From Mesocentrotus franciscanus (taxonomy: Eukaryota > Echinodermata > Echinoidea > Camarodonta > Strongylocentrotidae), in NCBI GenBank assembly GCA_037976565.1, contig CP137671.1, forward strand, positions 22,197,019 through 22,261,018: a DNA stretch of 64,000 bases, read 5' to 3'. The position numbers and the translations under genes are program-made. The notes under the pieces were generated by a model that worked only from the letters and a program-made list of their open reading frames with translations, had not been told where the DNA came from and ran no database searches. Shown piece by piece: positions 11,191-24,600 of the stretch (within the stretch, counting starts at the first letter, position 1; every line of letters starts with the position of its first letter).

Positions 11191-13420
11191 GGGAAATTGC
11201 ACTTTAATAATGCTTAGGTCTACATGTTTGTTAGGATTTTAAGGTTTGAATGGTTAGGATTAGGGTTATGTTAGCTACATTACTAGAGAAAGAGAAGGAA
11301 AAAAGGGGGAGGGTAGAGAATTATGGCATGTAGGGGCAGTGCGGACGATGTAGTAAAAAGCAACATGATTCGAGGTTCAAGCAAAGTCATTCATAATCAT
11401 CCGCGTTCAGTGGCACCGGTTGGTCGTTTGCCTGAGGTATGCCCTCCAGTGCAACATTCATATCGGCATGATTCAGTCTCTGCAAATTTATGCACAACAG
11501 TCTTTCCATGGGAGACACTGGTGAATGTTTACATTCGCGTGTTTCCTGTTTTGAGCTTCCATATAAATTGCACGTCCGGTATGAAGGAGTAATGCCAGTA
11601 CATTATTTATCATTCCCTTTAAAGATTCCCTGGGTTTTATAAGGCAAGAGTCTGTGGATGTCAAAGTTTAGATCAAGCAGATGACATTAATGATTACAAG
11701 CTTTTCACTGAGAACAATAAATTAAACTAAGTAATTGAATAAGAATAATAATGATAATGGTAATATTAGTGACAGTGATGAAGATTGTGATAATAATTGT
11801 GTTGATAGTGATATTAATAAACGTCACCATCATCATAATAATCGTCATCATAGTAACAAAAAGATAACAGTAGAAAACAATAGAAATAGCTCTCAGACTC
11901 ATCTCAACCACGCAAGATTTCAAGACGCTTCAATACTCTTCAGCTCTGTTTTTAGACATATATCTTAAACTTGTTTGTTTTGTTTCGTTTGTTTTTGCTT
12001 CGATGATGATCCTTTTATTTCAGGATTTAATTTTGCATAAATGATTTAAATTTGAATTCAAATTTAGATTAACATTTCAATTTGAAATTTAATCTATCTA
12101 TCAATTCTTCCATTTGCGTCTTCCAGTTTCTATCTTTTCTATCTCCTTCTATCTCTCTGTCCAGTTGCTAGTTGTCATTTCGGTGATCTCCACTTTCCCG
12201 ATATTTCCAGGGATGATCCCAATTCGTATTCATGACGTAACAATACGATGCGCAATGCTGAAGTGCGCATGATGTGTACCCTGGCAACCTGCGGATTGGG
12301 ATAAATTTTAGATAACAGAGGCAAATTAATGTTAAATATAGAGGAATTGTGTTTCTATATAATTCAAACAAAAAAATAAACAAGCATGACAACTGTGGGA
12401 TTACAAGTGCCCGACCAAGTCAACCACTAGCCTGTACGTATCAATAATTTAATCAAATTTGTACAACTTCTAAATATGCTGATGTACTATGCGGTAAATA
12501 TTTTAGATATTTGACGATGTCCTCTTTAGGAAAACAAAACAAAACAAACAGGTGAAGAAAAAATTGAACGAAACAAACAAAAGACAATGAAAACAGAACA
12601 AACAATAATTCTTTTTTTTAAATCAGGATTTAATGAGGGAAATTTCAGAAATAAAAGACTTGAAATCAGTCTTTCGGTATAAAAACGGAAAACAAAAGCA
12701 ATGATCAAGACTTTAGACACAGAAGCTTAGAATACCAAATGCTATTCTACAAAGGTTGGGTAAATCGTTTTAAATGAGAATTAAAGAGCTTGTTATTGTC
12801 GAACACTATAAAATTCCGGTGGACATCGGCTATTAAGATTGATTAGATAGTTCTGACCATGGTCTAACGTTGGTCTAACAAGCCCTGTGTCCGCCCATCA
12901 AATACCATCAAGTTCTTCATTCAATAGTAGCCATGGCGGGTGGCGGTAATGTCTCATTAGTAACTAGGCGGAGTTCTTAGTATCTTATTATTAGTGTAGT
13001 TGACGAATCTTCAGTGTTTTCAAAGATCTAGAAGATTGGAACATTGCAAGTCTGATGGTGTTATGTTCGTCGTTGCATAGTGTTTTTCTTCAAGGAAAAT
13101 TTAATAGATATAATCAATTTTATTTATATTTGCATATGCTTCCCGGGTTATTACCTCCTTCTGCTATTGAATTTATTTACTGCACTGTTCTATTTGTTTA
13201 TTGTTTGCCACATTGTCAATGAGGTGAAAATAAATGTGATTTTCAATTGAAATTTATCTATTTGAATTTATTCAAGTCACTAAGGAAACTAGCAAGAAAA
13301 TGGCAAAATATAAATCTTAACCAGTCATAAAAGTCTTTAATAGGTATGATATAATACATGCCTTTGATAACAATACAAGCTGAAGGAGGGATAATTTTTT
13401 TTAAAACATGCTTAAAGACC
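11191..13420. other. Intergenic stretch, no gene recognised
   Basis: A degenerate AAT/GAT triplet array lies at about 11735-11870. A GC-richer block at about 12820-13010 contains TATTAAGATTGATTAG and GGCGGGTGGCGG and could be regulatory. No credible exon is seen. Confidence 0.4.
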
Positions 13421-13421
13421 C

Positions 13422-13893
13422 TGTCCGAAGTGAAAAATGAAATAGATGAATTATATATCAAAGGAAAGCTGACAAGCCATAGATTACAACAATACCAATT
13501 ATATGCTACTTAAGTATCTGTCAGACAAGTAACAGCTCTCTGAAAACTCGAAATCTGAAGCTGTGAAAATCGGGAGTTGTTGACCTAAAAACTAGCTATC
13601 GAATTGATGACATCACCGTATGTAGAGTACGCATATTCACAATGACTTTGCATTAATTAAGCACGGCTCATCGCCTCAGCTATATAGGCGAGCACATTAT
13701 GGTGTCGTCACTGTAACTGCGGCAAATTTGACCCCTGTTGACCTGTAATTTGGAGAGGTGCGGAAAAAAGGTTTTAATTCGCTTTCGTGCAATACTGAAA
13801 GGGAACTATTTTGAATTCCTTTATATTTGTATTCTATGTTCATTAAGCTTTCCATTGATAAAAAGTTGTATCTTCATCGGATAGGGTCTTTAA
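13422..13893. mobile_element. TTAA-ended non-autonomous element, family 1, copy A
   Basis: The ends are TTAAAGACCCTGTCCGA and its near-inverse TCGGATAGGGTCTTTAA. The interior matches the copy at 39691-40132 in inverted orientation, including TTTGACCCCTGTTGACC and TTTGCATTAATTAAGCA. TTAA at both edges resembles the target preference of piggyBac-type transposases. No open reading frame is present. Confidence 0.85.
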
Positions 13894-14009
13894 GGAAAGA
13901 AAACAGAAATACGAATAGCGATTAACATCATTATTATAGGCGAGTGAACCCCTATATGATAGAAAAATTCGTGCTGATCAGGGTATTCTATCCCACAAGT
14001 GGAACAAAT

Positions 14010-14130
14010 GAGTAAATAAATAAATGAATGAATAAATGAATCAATAAATTAATTAATTGATAAATCAATAAATTAATTAATTGATAAATCAATAAATGAA
14101 TTGATAGATAGTTAAATAAATGAATAAATA
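14010..14130. repeat. AT-rich short tandem array (AATAAAT / 28-bp unit)
   Basis: AATGAATAAAT repeats run into two or three copies of a 28-bp unit containing AATTAATTAATTGATAAATC. Confidence 0.85.
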
Positions 14131-14799
14131 AATTTGATTAAAGAAAGAGAATCTCTTGAAATGTGTTGCAAACAAAATATGTAAGGGTGTCCTATTTTAA
14201 TGAAAAATAGAGGAAATCTGACAAACTATCATGGCAAATACAATACATGAGATTCCACGAAGGATAGAAAATATCCCAAAATTAGTACAAGGGAATTTGA
14301 GGTGAATTTGCTCCCTGTTGTGAGGAAACTGCTCCGGATATTGCTGACTTTGTTTTTCCAAAAACAGAGGACATCACATCCTTCTATTTATAAAACTCGT
14401 GGTGGATTAGCTTGAATATAAACCACAACAATTAAGAGTGATCCTCCTCAGTATTAGCTCTTAAATACCAAGTCACATTAAAGGTGCCAATCAACACGGG
14501 CCAAGTAAATACCAGGGGATAGGTTGCCCCCACACACTTTTGTGGAGTAGGGAGAGGGGGGAGGTACCAATAATTATTATACCCGCACATACTTTAAAGA
14601 AAAATAAAATCATTCGGTTGATGACAGTTTTGACAAAACTGATATAAGCATATATTCCATAGTAGTGAAGATTTCTCTTTAAAATGTCATTAAAATACTA
14701 AAAAAAAGGTTTAGAACATTCTAAAATATTGCTGACATCCATCTTCATCATAGAGTTGGGTGTCTGTTCAGATTGCATGTTGACAAATCGGTACAAAGG

Positions 14800-15000
14800 T
14801 CACTGTGTTATATTCGTGGAGGCTGTGGACTCTCATACTCGAGGTCCCGGGTTCAATCCTTGCTTGGTGCTGACATGATGGTGACATGATGGTGACATCC
14901 TTGCGTATGATGTTACGCCAACATTAGTCCTTCTCAACCCAGGTGAATTAAATTGGTATACCTAGCAATGCTAGGGGAATTTATGCTTGCAAAGATGTCC
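14800..15000 (+). mobile_element. SINE-like element with Pol III B box and shared tail
   Basis: GGTTCAATCC at 14850-14859 matches the tRNA-type B box. About 85 bases further on, ACCCAGGTGAATTAAATTGG matches the tail of the minus-strand copy near 43700 (ACCCAGGTG(T)AA...GGGT), and a similar tail is at 39121. The A box is weak. This is a diverged SINE by inference. Confidence 0.5.
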
Positions 15001-15266
15001 CTTCCTTAAATTCATTTGTATAATCAAGAGTTTAGGGGGCTTGAAGAATTGTCTTTGGGGTGAAGCTTGAGACGCCCTCTAGAACCGCTACTGTTATTGT
15101 GTTTTATTTCCCTATCGAAATATGTTAAGGTGAGTAATCATCTATCAACTAATAGGAATATTCCTATAATTAAGCATAATTTACTTCATAATTTGGGGTA
15201 AGTTTCCCTCTAAGATTGTATGACCGAGTAGGGTATGATCAGGTATATTTGCCTGAGGGGTGTGAT

Positions 15267-15647
15267 CAGGGGCGGATCCAGCCGGCGGCAAGGGAGGCGG
15301 CCTAAAAAGGGGCCCACTTCGTGCGAAAATTTGAAAATCGTGCCGGTCGATTTTTCGCTCAGTGGGGGTAGTGAGCAAAAAAAAAAATTTGGCACCCGAA
15401 AAAATTCTCTCCGGGAAGGGTAATTTTTTTCCACCACCACCCTTGGGCGCCAGGGGTAGTGAGCACAATTTTTTTTTTTGGCACCCGAAAATAATTTCCC
15501 TACGGGAAGGGTTATTTTCTTGTCCACCGCCACCCCCCCCCTTAGGCGCCAGGGGAGGGGGCCCAACTTCTTTTTTTTTTCAAAAAAGGGTGTTTTTACA
15601 TGTTTTTTTTTCTAGGGGAGGGGCCCCCCCCCCTGGATCCGCCACTG
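15267..15647 (+). mobile_element. hAT-type MITE with GGATCC ends, copy A
   Basis: The left end CAGGGGCGGATCCAG and right end CTGGATCCGCCACTG are terminal inverted repeats. They are flanked by a perfect 8-bp target duplication GGTGTGAT at 15259-15266 and 15648-15655. The interior contains C-, G- and T-homopolymer-rich segments with TGGGCGCCAGG words repeated three times. Frames crossing it are Pro/Arg/Phe-rich artefacts. The element at 19017-19354 is the same family in inverted orientation. Confidence 0.93.
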
Positions 15648-15655
15648 GGTGTGAT

Positions 15656-17746
15656 ATTAAACATGGTGGTCAGCAATAAAGCTATCATTTCCTGCTGACA
15701 TTTACCATGTACATGCAAGCAAGCTAGACGATATGTTGCTGGTCAATTGGGCAGTTCATCGACTAAATGAAATACACCTGCTGGCAGTGGCGAATTGGGG
15801 GACAGAACCAGCTCATGCCCCTCCCCCTCCACTTTGAAATCGACTAGGCCACTTTCAAAGTGAATTCAAATGTATACACGTTTACCTATTTAGCGAGGGG
15901 TTATACAGGCACTTTTGTTATCAACTTGCATACAGTAGTTGTTGCTAGGTCAGACAACCATTATAAGTTTATATGGCCTTGTGTAATAGAGTGGTTACTA
16001 AATATTCAATTTTATGGATGTTTCTTTCCTCAGGACCTAGTGACGAGGTATCCATTATTACCTGTTATTAATGAATGAACTACAATACTTGGAATCCAGT
16101 CTGCATTCATTATTCGTTGCTATGTCGGACAAGCCTGCAGGTTGTCAAGAACAACCTTTGTTTAAAACGTATGCATAAAATCTGAATATGTTATCAAACT
16201 GGTCTGTTAGCATTCGTAACAGGTGAATGAAATAATTCGTAACGAGGCACTTAAAAACAGAACTATGCATAACATTTATTACATTATTAAATTGGCCTTA
16301 TATCTAAAGTACATCAAAATATGACGACTTGATGGAAACAAACTCGTGAACGTTTTTCAGTGCACTCATATTTTTCTTTACTTTTTCATCTGGTGAAATT
16401 ATAAATATCAAGTAGGTACTATATTTTTATTTTTCAAATTCCGATTATGAATCATAAATGCATAGTAAAAAAAATTATAGAATTAAATCAATTTTAATAC
16501 ATTGAACATATACATTAAATGCATTATGATAAAGTGATGATCTCTTACAATTTTAAATATGAAAAAACCACGCTTTCCTCTCTAAATCTCATTTTCATTC
16601 TATAAAAAAAAAATCACAATTGACAACGGAAATGTCAGACATTTCGATTTAATGATTTATTAATCATCACTTACGTATCAAATGTAGTAATTCACATGAA
16701 GGCTAGGGCGATAATATATAACAGGCTGGATAATATATATTATTGACATTACAAAATATATAAAGAATAATGATGTGAAAAAATATGATAAGAGGTAGTA
16801 AAAAGTATTAAATATACGTTTATAGTAATCGGGTAATGATAAATAAATGCACAGTTTGTTACAGAAAAAATATACTGCAATAACAAATTGTAGCACTGTG
16901 TAACTTAATAAAGATTTAACTGCGTTTGTCTGGAAAAAAGTGGGCAAAATAAGATAAAATATTATTATAATGATGCTGTTGCTATGTAATAACAACCAAT
17001 CACCCATTTAGAGTTTCACTGAAATAGCGTGTTGATTGCGAGTGATACCAAAGAGGATTTGAACTTGATCTTGAAGTTGAGTCGAACGAACAAGAGACCT
17101 GAGATCATGCTTCTTGAAAACCCCATCTCACTCCCTGTGTTAATCCTCACGGACATGAGTAGATCCGTGAAACAAGCGAGACAGGAATAAATTACAAAGC
17201 GCTATTGGCCTGTTGAGGGTAAAAATGAATAATAATAATAATAATAATACATGAGATTTATATAGCGCCATTATCCATTTTAATTAAATGCTCAAGGCGC
17301 AAGGAATAATGAGATAATGTTGCCTGGTCGGAGATTGCAAGGGTTTTGCTTAATCTCGCTGCAGAAGGTCGGAATGTGATTGTGATTGCTTGTCATGAAT
17401 GGCGACAAATTTGGCACTCATTTTTCTGATGATATTCAGACGTGCTATGCTTCATCATTATCATCATTTTTGTTAGATGATCCCTTCCCTCATCGTTCCG
17501 TTCTTTCTTCACTCTAGACATGTCAGATAACTCCTTCACCCCTTCTCCCTCTTCACTCCCCTCTCTCTCTCTCTCTCTCTATCTCTATATCTCTCTCACT
17601 CCCTCTCTTCGTCTCTCACCTTCTCCATTTTATAAGACATATTTTGAGAACTGGAGATCCAGAAGGGCTTCAACCCAATGTGGTATACGTAGTATAGTAT
17701 ACGTTTTTTTTTCTTCATTTCCCCTATCTATACTATACTTATTTAT

Positions 17747-17831
<85 letters not shown>

Positions 17832-18230
17832 ATCTTTCTCTTACTCCCACTTTCTTCATTTCTCACTCGGATGAATAGTCACTAATTGAATATTCAAATT
17901 AATTTAATCTAAATTAAAATAAATAAGGTGATACAAGTGTAGCCCCATCGTTAAAGTAATAATAGCTCTAAGTAATTCGGCATCTTTACAATTGTCTAGA
18001 ATTACTGTTTTCTAAACTTAGTTACCATCTTTTTGCTTAAAATGAATTATCATGGAAAATTAAATAGATATAAAATATCTCTTATTTGCTCTTCTCCGTA
18101 TACATTTCCGTTTACCTATCTTTCTTTACCACTCTTCCTCGTTCTCTTTTGATCATAAATCTTTCACTTTCCCCATTTTATTTCACACTTGTTATCATCT
18201 TTATTATGACTTCTACAATATCACGATATG
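15656..18230. other. Intergenic stretch, no gene recognised
   Basis: This is AT-rich DNA. A TATAGCGCCATT...CAAGGCGC segment at about 17222-17310, next to (AAT)n, resembles a common dispersed invertebrate repeat. (CT)n microsatellites lie at about 17555-17600 and 17750-17830. No exon is supported. Confidence 0.45.
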
Positions 18231-18235
18231 CTCAC

Positions 18236-18682
18236 TTAAAGAGGAGGTTGAGTTCTGGAGAAAGGTGAAAAATAATCTGTGAGATTTTGCATTCTTTTTA
18301 TGTTACAGTGTGGCAGAGTATCACAGAAAAAATGTCCATCGAAAAGGTCGCTCTTCAAATGCCCTCATATTCGAAATATGCCAAGTCACAGCTAGAGGTT
18401 GTGGACCGCAAATTTAATGCCACATGTCTGTGCAGTCCCACAAACATTCTTCTGTGCACAGTGCATGTGACTCTTAGCAAGAATGAGCCAATTTGATGAT
18501 TCCAAAACTTCACAGTATACACAAATACTTTTCAAATTTCGAATATGAGGGCATTTGAAGAGCCACTCTTTCAGTGGATATTTTTCTATGATACTCTGCT
18601 ACATGATGAACCTTTTCCAATCACTTCCAAACAGTTTCTTTCACACTTGAATCGCATGACCAGAACTCAATTTTATCTTTAA
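18236..18682. mobile_element. TTAA-ended inverted-repeat element, family 2, copy A
   Basis: The two arms, about 18236-18376 and 18535-18682, are imperfect inverse copies. Shared landmarks are GTTGAGTTCTGG against CCAGAACTCAA, GCAGAGTATCA against TGATACTCTGC, and CTTCAAATGCCCTCATATTC against its inverse. The edges read TTAA. The central portion (ATGTGACT, AGCAAGAATG) matches copy B at 20857 in the opposite orientation. It is non-coding. Confidence 0.85.
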
Positions 18683-19016
18683 AGAATACATGCATGTATA
18701 GGCCTATGAATCTATCTATAACTTCAGGAAGTTCTTACTAATCCACCTTAAACCCCGATGAGCTCTATGCTCTATAAATAGAGGTGTCAGACATTTATAT
18801 GTGTATGCTATAGTATACGTTTTCCTTCTTTAATGACCTGATAGTGAAACCTGATTTCCTTTGGTGATCCGCATGCAGGCATTAATTGATGGTTTCTTTT
18901 CTTTTGCTGTTATTAGTGTTATAATTGTACTTCGTTTTCTTATATTCCTTGTTATTTATACCCCTGAAGATGAAAATATAAAAATAACGTATATCTCTTT
19001 TCAGAATTGTGAGGGG

Positions 19017-19354
19017 CAGTGGTGGATCCAGGGGCCCGGGCCCTCCCTAGGAAAAAACAGGTTAAAACACCCTTTTTGAAAAAGAAGATGGGCCCCCTCT
19101 CCTGGCGCCCAAGGGGTGGCGGTGGGAAAAAATCACCCTTCCCGTAGGGAAAAAAAAATTTCGGATGCCAAAAAAAATTTGTGCTCACTACCCTGGCGCC
19201 CAAGGGGTGGCGATGGAAAAAATTACCCTTCCCGGAGGGAAATTTTTCGGGTGCCCCCACTGAGCAAAAAATCGAACTGCACGATTTTCAAATTTTGCAC
19301 GAAGTGGGTCCCTTTTTAGGCCCCCTCCCTTGCCGCCGACTGGATCCGCCCCTG
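19017..19354 (-). mobile_element. hAT-type MITE with GGATCC ends, copy B
   Basis: The ends are CAGTGGTGGATCCAG and CTGGATCCGCCCCTG. A perfect 8-bp duplication GTGAGGGG lies at 19009-19016 and 19355-19362. The interior is the reverse complement of copy A at 15267, for example CACGAAGTGGG against CCCACTTCGTG. It is 338 bp long and non-coding. Together with copy A it fixes the element boundaries firmly. Confidence 0.93.
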
Positions 19355-19617
19355 GTGAGGGGTTAATGATGATGAAATCTTACACGGGATTAATACCTGT
19401 TATTACTTAGGAATACAAGAATTGGTGTTCTGTAGGCTATAATAAAGCGTAAAAGGGTACAACTACTCCCCAATCACCATGTCTTCACATGGCTAATGAA
19501 TGGGTCACTCATATATTGTGTTACTCAAATGCAAGAGATAGAGAAATGTTTGAGTGTTCAGATATCCCGTATAATCGACAAAACAAACAAACAAACAAAC
19601 AACAACTACAAAAACTC

Positions 19618-20077
19618 TTAAAGGGAAAGTCTCCCCTAATATAAAGTTGGATTTAATACTAATAGAAGCAGAAAATGAGAGAAGCGTGTTAGTGACAGTA
19701 TGAGCAAAACCGATTTAAAAAATGAGGTTTAATCAATCACACACATTTGCCCTGTACCCAAAATCTATATTTTCCCTCAAAAAATTCAATCATACATTCA
19801 CTCTAAATATATTTATTGCAAATATATTTCTGTTCAGCCCCTATATGAAACACATCTATTCAGTCCTTAATAACTAAGACAATGGAAGTTTATGAAATTT
19901 TCTGTATACAGAGCAAATTGGAGAGAAACTCAAGATACGTCACAGTATTGCCAAATTGTCTTTCACTGATGACACCTTCAAAAATTAATAACTTTCCTTT
20001 TTTAATCGGATATTGCTCATTTTCTGCTTATATTAAAACCAAGTTAAAAAATCAGAGTGGACTTCTCCCCTAAACTT
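19618..20077. mobile_element. TTAA-edged inverted-repeat element, family 3
   Basis: The left side TTAAAGGGAAAGTCTCCCCTAA and the right side ending GGACTTCTCCCCTAAACTT are inverted. The inner AGAAGCAGAAAATGAG pairs with CTCATTTTCTGCTTAT. One edge is TTAA; the other is degraded. The interior is AT-rich and non-coding. Confidence 0.65.
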
Positions 20078-20730
20078 CAGTCTATTTTCCAACTAGGCAG
20101 CCTCCATCGACATGACATGCTTGCAGATCACATGAATCTCAGGAGTCATGTGATGATTATGAACCCTCGCCAGAAGTCAAGATGTGAAAATCTGGCATTG
20201 CTGTGCTGATAAAACGGGGTGGATTGAGCATCAAATGTCATACATTGTATCATATGCACTGCAAGGTTTCTTCAGGATTTTGATCCTTTGCTCCAAACCC
20301 CCCAAAACTCAAGTTTCTAAAGGCCTACATAAATCATTTTATAGAACTCGAATTTAGACAGTATATTGATGGTTATGCACTAGAATTTGTTTTATGAGTA
20401 GATTTGAGGGAAACTCGGGATTCATAATCATATTCTTTAAACCATTCAAAGTGTGAAATTTTCGATAAGATGGTGGCGTATTCACATGGTTAATGTAAAG
20501 TATCACACGTTCGAAGGCGGTAATTTTTGACACAGCCAAGGAGTAGATATAAAATTAAACATAAACAACCCTATCCAAAAATCCCCCAAATCCTGAAGCG
20601 AATCCAAAAGAAACATCCGCATGGAGCATCAAATAGAGTCTCCTTCAAACGAATTTCGTTGTTTTTGGTTTTGTTGATTTTATTTGTACTTCGCATTTTT
20701 TTTGGCTTATTTATATATATATATTTTTTT

Positions 20731-20782
20731 TTTCTTCTTCTTCTTCTTCTTCTTCTTCTTCTTCTTCTTCTTCTTCTTCTAA
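20731..20782. repeat. (TTC)n microsatellite
   Basis: About 16 TTC triplets follow a T-rich lead. Confidence 0.95.
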
Positions 20783-20856
20783 TTCTTGAGACTCATTGTT
20801 TCCTGTAAGCACTGTCACTGTAACAGTCAGTCTACTTACACTCTTCTAATTAAATC

Positions 20857-21228
20857 TTAGAGATAAAGTTGAGTTCTGGTGAGGCGATTACATTGTAAAA
20901 GAGAATACGTGGAAGCCAGATCCGAGAAAAGTTTATTGTGGAGAACATAAGAATTGATGAGGTTTTGGAATAACCATTTAGATAAAAATGACCCAATCTT
21001 GCTGAAAGTCACATGGGCTGAACACAAAAATGTATATATGGGACTACACATGACAGTTTAGTTCGAATTTTTCAGCTCTTTCTTGTCTTGTTTCAATATG
21101 AAGGCATTTTGAAGGGAAACCTCTCCAGGTGCATTTCTTCTCTGGAATCCTTCAAACTAGCATAAAAAGAATCAGAAACCTCAGTAATCATTTTTGAAAC
21201 TCTAACCAGAACTCAGCCTTCTCTTTAA
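20857..21228. mobile_element. TTAA-type inverted-repeat element, family 2, copy B
   Basis: The left TTAGAGATAAAGTTGAGTTCTGG pairs with the right CCAGAACTCAGCCTTCTCTTTAA. The interior matches copy A (18236-18682) in inverted orientation around CATGTGAC and CTTGCTGA. The left edge is TTAG, a decayed TTAA. Confidence 0.8.
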
Positions 21229-21229
21229 T

Positions 21230-21480
21230 GCCGGTCTATGCTCACGCTCTTTCTAATTAAAGCTTAATGGTTCTGAATCGACTAGAGAAGCCCCTCGCCA
21301 TGTCGCCCCTTCCTCCAACGGGCTATTACAGGCGAGCCCTGATTGGCCGGAAATTAAACTTAACTGGTGATGATCAATGGGTGTACTAGAAGCCGATGAT
21401 GAGGTGGAATTTCATCATGGCGATTGCTTCCAAGTGAGAGAATTTCTAGTCATTCATGTCAGGGGTAACGAGGTGAATTT
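21230..21480. other. GC-richer block, possible regulatory DNA
   Basis: The composition is more balanced than the surroundings. It holds ATTGGCCGG, CTAATTAAAG, TTCATCATGG and GATGATCAAT words and no coding frame of note. A regulatory role is a guess from composition only. Confidence 0.25.
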
Positions 21481-21516
21481 CAAACTGTACCTTTGAAAAT
21501 GTGTGAACATTCAGGT

Positions 21517-21663
21517 CTGGGCCCTGTTTCACAAAACTTGTTTTCAATAACACATGGTAAGGTTGTACGACAAATTTGCTCTCAGCCAATCAAATGCAAC
21601 GATTTCGGTAGCTTATAAAAGTTATTGTATAAGTTGTTATTAAGTTTTATAAACAGGACCCAG
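21517..21663. mobile_element. GGGCCC-ended palindromic MITE, copy 1
   Basis: The left CTGGGCCCTGTTTCACAAAA pairs with the right TTTTATAAACAGGACCCAG, and the inner TTTTCAATAACA pairs with TGTTATTAAG. Length is about 147 bp. It belongs to the same style as the elements at 34918 and 46519. Confidence 0.75.
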
Positions 21664-24600
21664 ATTCTACAATACCAATGATTGTTAGAGATATTTACAG
21701 ATGTTTGTTGTTGTTATTTTTTAATGACGAACGCAACAGTTATACAGAGTAGGATTTGTTTGTGTCGTTTTGGAATCATAAATCTTCCAAAAACATTGTA
21801 GCAATAATACACCATTCCATTTCGGGATAGAAATACAATTCAAATTGATGAATTTATTGTCTATATATATAAACATCTCAATTCCGCTTCATCCCCATTA
21901 TGTAGAAGCTCTGAAATAATGATTTCAGTCAGTCTTCATGGTCTTAGTCTATTTCTTTTTCGTTAGCCGATATGCGTGGAAAAATACATTGTTATGATGA
22001 CGGTGGATCATTTTAATTTTCATGTTTTCCTGCCACTGACATTGTGCCGTGAAAAGCAACGTGTACTTTTTAAATCTTTAGCCTTGCCTGCAGCAAAATT
22101 CGATTAAGATTTTAATTTTGTTATAATGTTTACCCCATACTGTGTATGACTAAGTCTTATTGATTTTGAAAAGTGAAAGTCAATCAAAAAGAAAAAAGAA
22201 GAGAGAAACAATGACGAACTAATTTGGCAGAGGATAGAAGAAGATGTCCTCAAGGTTATAGCTGAGTCATATTATCCCAGCTCGTTTACATATGTTCGAA
22301 TTTCTATAAGCCCAGAGGAAAACCTTAAAAGAACTGTTACTTGTCAAAGTCTTGAAGATTTTAGAACGGTATGAAAGAAACAGATCAATGAAAGTTTGAG
22401 GAATATCCGATACGGGTAGGTAGAGAGAGAGAATGAAGCTTTAAAACTTGTGTCAATCACATACAAATTTCGTGATAACTCTATATCATCGAAAACATTT
22501 CTCCACATCCTACTAGTATTGGAAAATAGATCTATTCCTTCAAGTAAAAAAAATAAAATCAAAATCAAAATCAAAATCAAATTCAAATTATTACAATAAT
22601 TATACAACAAAGATTGGTAATAATAACAATATACTACAATTATATACATTTTTATTAACATAAACGAACTGAAATTGCGGTCAATGACCAATCGCTTTAT
22701 CAAAAAGTGTTGGTTAATCTGCATGACCAGTGCCTTAGGGAATTCCTATTATATCATAGTTGCATCATGGTCACCAGACCCTAACAGCTGGTCTAAGTGC
22801 CTTTGAAATACCTTCGAAGGCTATTCCGTGTTTTTCGCTGTCCTCATAGTATCGAAGGCCCCCTCCCCAAGGCTCTCTGTCTCTGTCTCTCTCTGTCTCC
22901 TTGATTGAAGATATTCTAGATGCAGCAGAATATTTTTGGTTCAAAGGGGCGACTGGACATTCACAAATGAACGTGCTTGAAGAGTCAGTGGGACATTCGC
23001 GATTGGACACTCTTAGAGAGACAGTGGCCAGAATAGGATGTCCAGGGAGCGAGCCTGGAAATACATTGAACCACATGACTTGAACGGTCAGTGGCGTGGC
23101 CGCAGGGGAACACGGGGGGGGGACATGCCCTCATCGAATGGCGATAAAGGGAGAAAAGGACGCAAAAAAGGGGAGGAAATAAGGAAGAAAGATAGATAGA
23201 AAGAAGCAGAGGGGATGAATATTTTTTGAGTGAAAATTATTTAATACTAATACCCTCTCTATTCTACCCCCATCTGACGCTTTGTGTTTTCACAGGTTGT
23301 TCACTTGATAAGACCGATGCCCCATCCCCTTCCCATGACGCCGGTGCCCCTCGGTAGCTGGACCAAGGCTACGCCATCATGAAATATTCACTGCTTGAAA
23401 ACTACAAGCCGGCGTAAAACTTACTAAAGAATAACATATGTAGATTTTTGAGGGAAAGAAAATGTAGAGAGGTACAGTGTGGGACTGAAACTTTGCAATA
23501 TTAAATCATCTTAATAACTGCCTGGTTTTAGATTTTTTTTTCTTCCTACATTCCGTTGATGAGAGAAATTAGCAGAATAAAAAGTGGGAAAAATCACACG
23601 AAAGCTAGTTAAAATGTACCCAAAGAATGCTCGTCCGTCAAAATCAGATCTATGCAATTTTAATCGTACATGTGAGGCAATATGCCTCAATGTTTAAACG
23701 TCAATCTTAGCACATTGCTGATATGTTATACAGAGACTGAGGTGGCTATCTTTGGAAGGGAGGAAATTGTTTAATGACGTCATAATGATAATGAAAAGAA
23801 GAGAATATAATCTTAATGCAATATGTTACAACAAATGAATGACTTATTGCAAGCACAATGATTTAATATGTTCCATCATGAATTCAGTATGACAATTCTA
23901 CGCAACGCCCGACAGCTGCTTCGTAAAAAGCCAGTAAGAACAAAACGCAAGTAATACTATTTAGGTCAATGTACAAACCTTAACACTGCTTAAGGAGTTA
24001 ATTTTGACAAGAAGGGGGTAGTCATGCACCCCTGTGGTGGCTGGGCGGGTAAGTAATGCACTCGTTGGTTATGATGAATCGCCCCCATTGGCATTATTCC
24101 CAAGGGAGGTAAAAACTCATCAAATGAATTTTTGTTGACCTACATAAACAATGGAAATTATTGGTGACCATTTACATAGTCCTTTTTCCGGCTGCATCAG
24201 AATTACGCCATTTTGGTATTGTTCAAAATGGAATTATATTGTATTTTTTCAAATTTATGTTTACAGCTTCCACAATATACAAATCTGAGGTATATCATAT
24301 ACAATTTTTTAGAAAACTGCACTAAAAGTTTAATCTACAGCATGATCATTTTCGAATAGTACGTTGCTATAGGTAATTCATTTGGCAATGTAAAACGATT
24401 ATTTATGATGTACCATGTACACGAGGTTTATGATTACAATTTGTTTAAAACTCTAATGCTTGTATTTCAAAATACATGTAGGTGAACTTATTAAGAGATA
24501 AAATCAAAATTACATTATCGTTACGAGAATAATTTGTCTTTAATATTGTTTTCTGCACTAGCCACTTGATTATTTATTAATTCTATATTTGGTGCCTTAA

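Noticed and set aside
14850..14859. A functional tRNA gene at the B-box-like GGTTCAATCC
   Set aside because: No acceptor stem or cloverleaf can be drawn and the A box is poor. It fits a SINE head instead.
15181..15679. Several 60-118-codon Pro/Arg-rich frames on both strands
   Set aside because: They run through the GGATCC-ended MITE and its homopolymers. The copy at 19017 has frames of the same kind.
17520..17885. A 121-codon frame rich in Ser and Leu
   Set aside because: It is a translation of the (CT)n microsatellite.
22771..23083. Overlapping open frames on both strands as an exon
   Set aside because: Neither translation resembles a known protein, no convincing splice sites bound it, and it contains a TCTCTGTCTC simple repeat.
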